Part shown: one piece after another, positions 63,720 through 64,000 of the stretch
How the letters are laid out: each line of letters starts with the position of its first letter
Position numbering within the stretch: position 1 is the first letter of the stretch
From: Trachythela sp. YZ-2020
Lineage: Eukaryota; Cnidaria; Anthozoa; Malacalcyonacea; Clavulariidae
Direction: 5' to 3'
Assembly: GCA_016169945.1 (NCBI GenBank)
Contig: JADLSH010000190.1
Span: 1,426,001 to 1,490,000 of the forward strand
DNA length: 64,000 nucleotides
Program-made: the position numbers and the translations under genes
The notes under the pieces: generated by a model
The model's database searches: none
Seen by the model: only the letters and a program-made list of their open reading frames with translations
Told to the model about the DNA's origin: nothing

Positions 63720-63955
63720 AGGTGATGGTGATCATTGTGGTAGCGATGATGATAATGGTGATGTCGTGATGATGATGGTGATGATTATGATGGTAGTGGT
63801 GTGATGATCATGGTATTGATGGTGGTGATGGTTATGATGGTGGTGATGTGATGATGATTGTGATGATGATGGTGGTGATAACGATAGTCAGGTGATGATG
63901 GTGGTAATGATGAAGGTTATGATATTGTTGATGGTGTTATCAAGATGGTGGTCTA
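63720..63955 (+). repeat. GATGGT-type triplet array
   Basis: TGATGATGG and TGGTGATG units over about 235 bp. Third array of this type in the window, G-rich on the plus strand like the others. Confidence 0.8.
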
Positions 63956-64000
63956 TATGGTATGCCCATACACCAAACACGACAAGATATACCTACCCCA

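Overview
This is a piece of a metazoan nuclear genome, most likely from a cnidarian (probably an anthozoan). It has split genes with GT-AG introns and AT-rich non-coding DNA. SINEs, MITEs and tandem arrays are dense in introns and spacers. The conserved genes are animal-type (ERK MAP kinase, ZMAT5, DENR, mitochondrial EF-Tu, PISD, PGGHG). The taxon is an inference from gene style and content; no taxon-specific marker was found. All exon models were built by eye from reading frame, splice sites and intron phase.

Layout, left to right. (1) 568-1515 (-): an intronless protein of two tandem E2/UBC-like domains. (2) About 1.5-9.5 kb: repeat-rich spacer with diverged duplications, a tRNA-derived SINE and at least three MITEs. 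(3) 9626-10726 (+): a two-exon gene for a small secreted six-cysteine peptide. (4) 11633-12942 (-) PISD and 13654-18846 (+) TUFM, two mitochondrial genes transcribed divergently from a 711-bp spacer. (5) 19385-39144 (-): a modelled 14-exon, 2395-residue single-pass receptor. It carries EGF-like, Sushi, immunoglobulin and GCC2/GCC3 domains and a cytoplasmic tail with five NPxY motifs. (6) 40774-44322 (+): a GH65-family glucosylgalactosyl-hydroxylysine glucosidase (PGGHG/ATHL1). (7) 45525-46477 (+): an intronless sphingomyelinase-D-like (SicTox-type) gene split by a frameshift. (8) 48250-53473 (-): ERK-type MAP kinase, nine exons, with an atypical or missing C-terminus. (9) 54274-56449 (+) ZMAT5. 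(10) 57392-60509 (+) DENR. (11) 63169-63270 (-): an isolated exon of an unidentified gene.

The genes form no shared pathway. PISD and TUFM both serve mitochondria and may share a promoter; ERK and ZMAT5 are also head to head (800 bp apart). The best novelty candidates are four. First, an 80-bp tandem repeat that carries a polypyrimidine-CAG|GTAG motif in every unit and sits in the sense orientation inside introns of two unrelated genes. Second, the giant NPxY-tailed receptor. Third, the tandem UBC-like protein. Fourth, a SINE-associated 109-bp satellite unit. Transposon-derived structure is pervasive: two TTAA-flanked MITE families, a hAT-like element nested in a SINE, long foldback hairpins, and a tandem array made from a non-LTR reverse-transcriptase tail inside the ERK gene.
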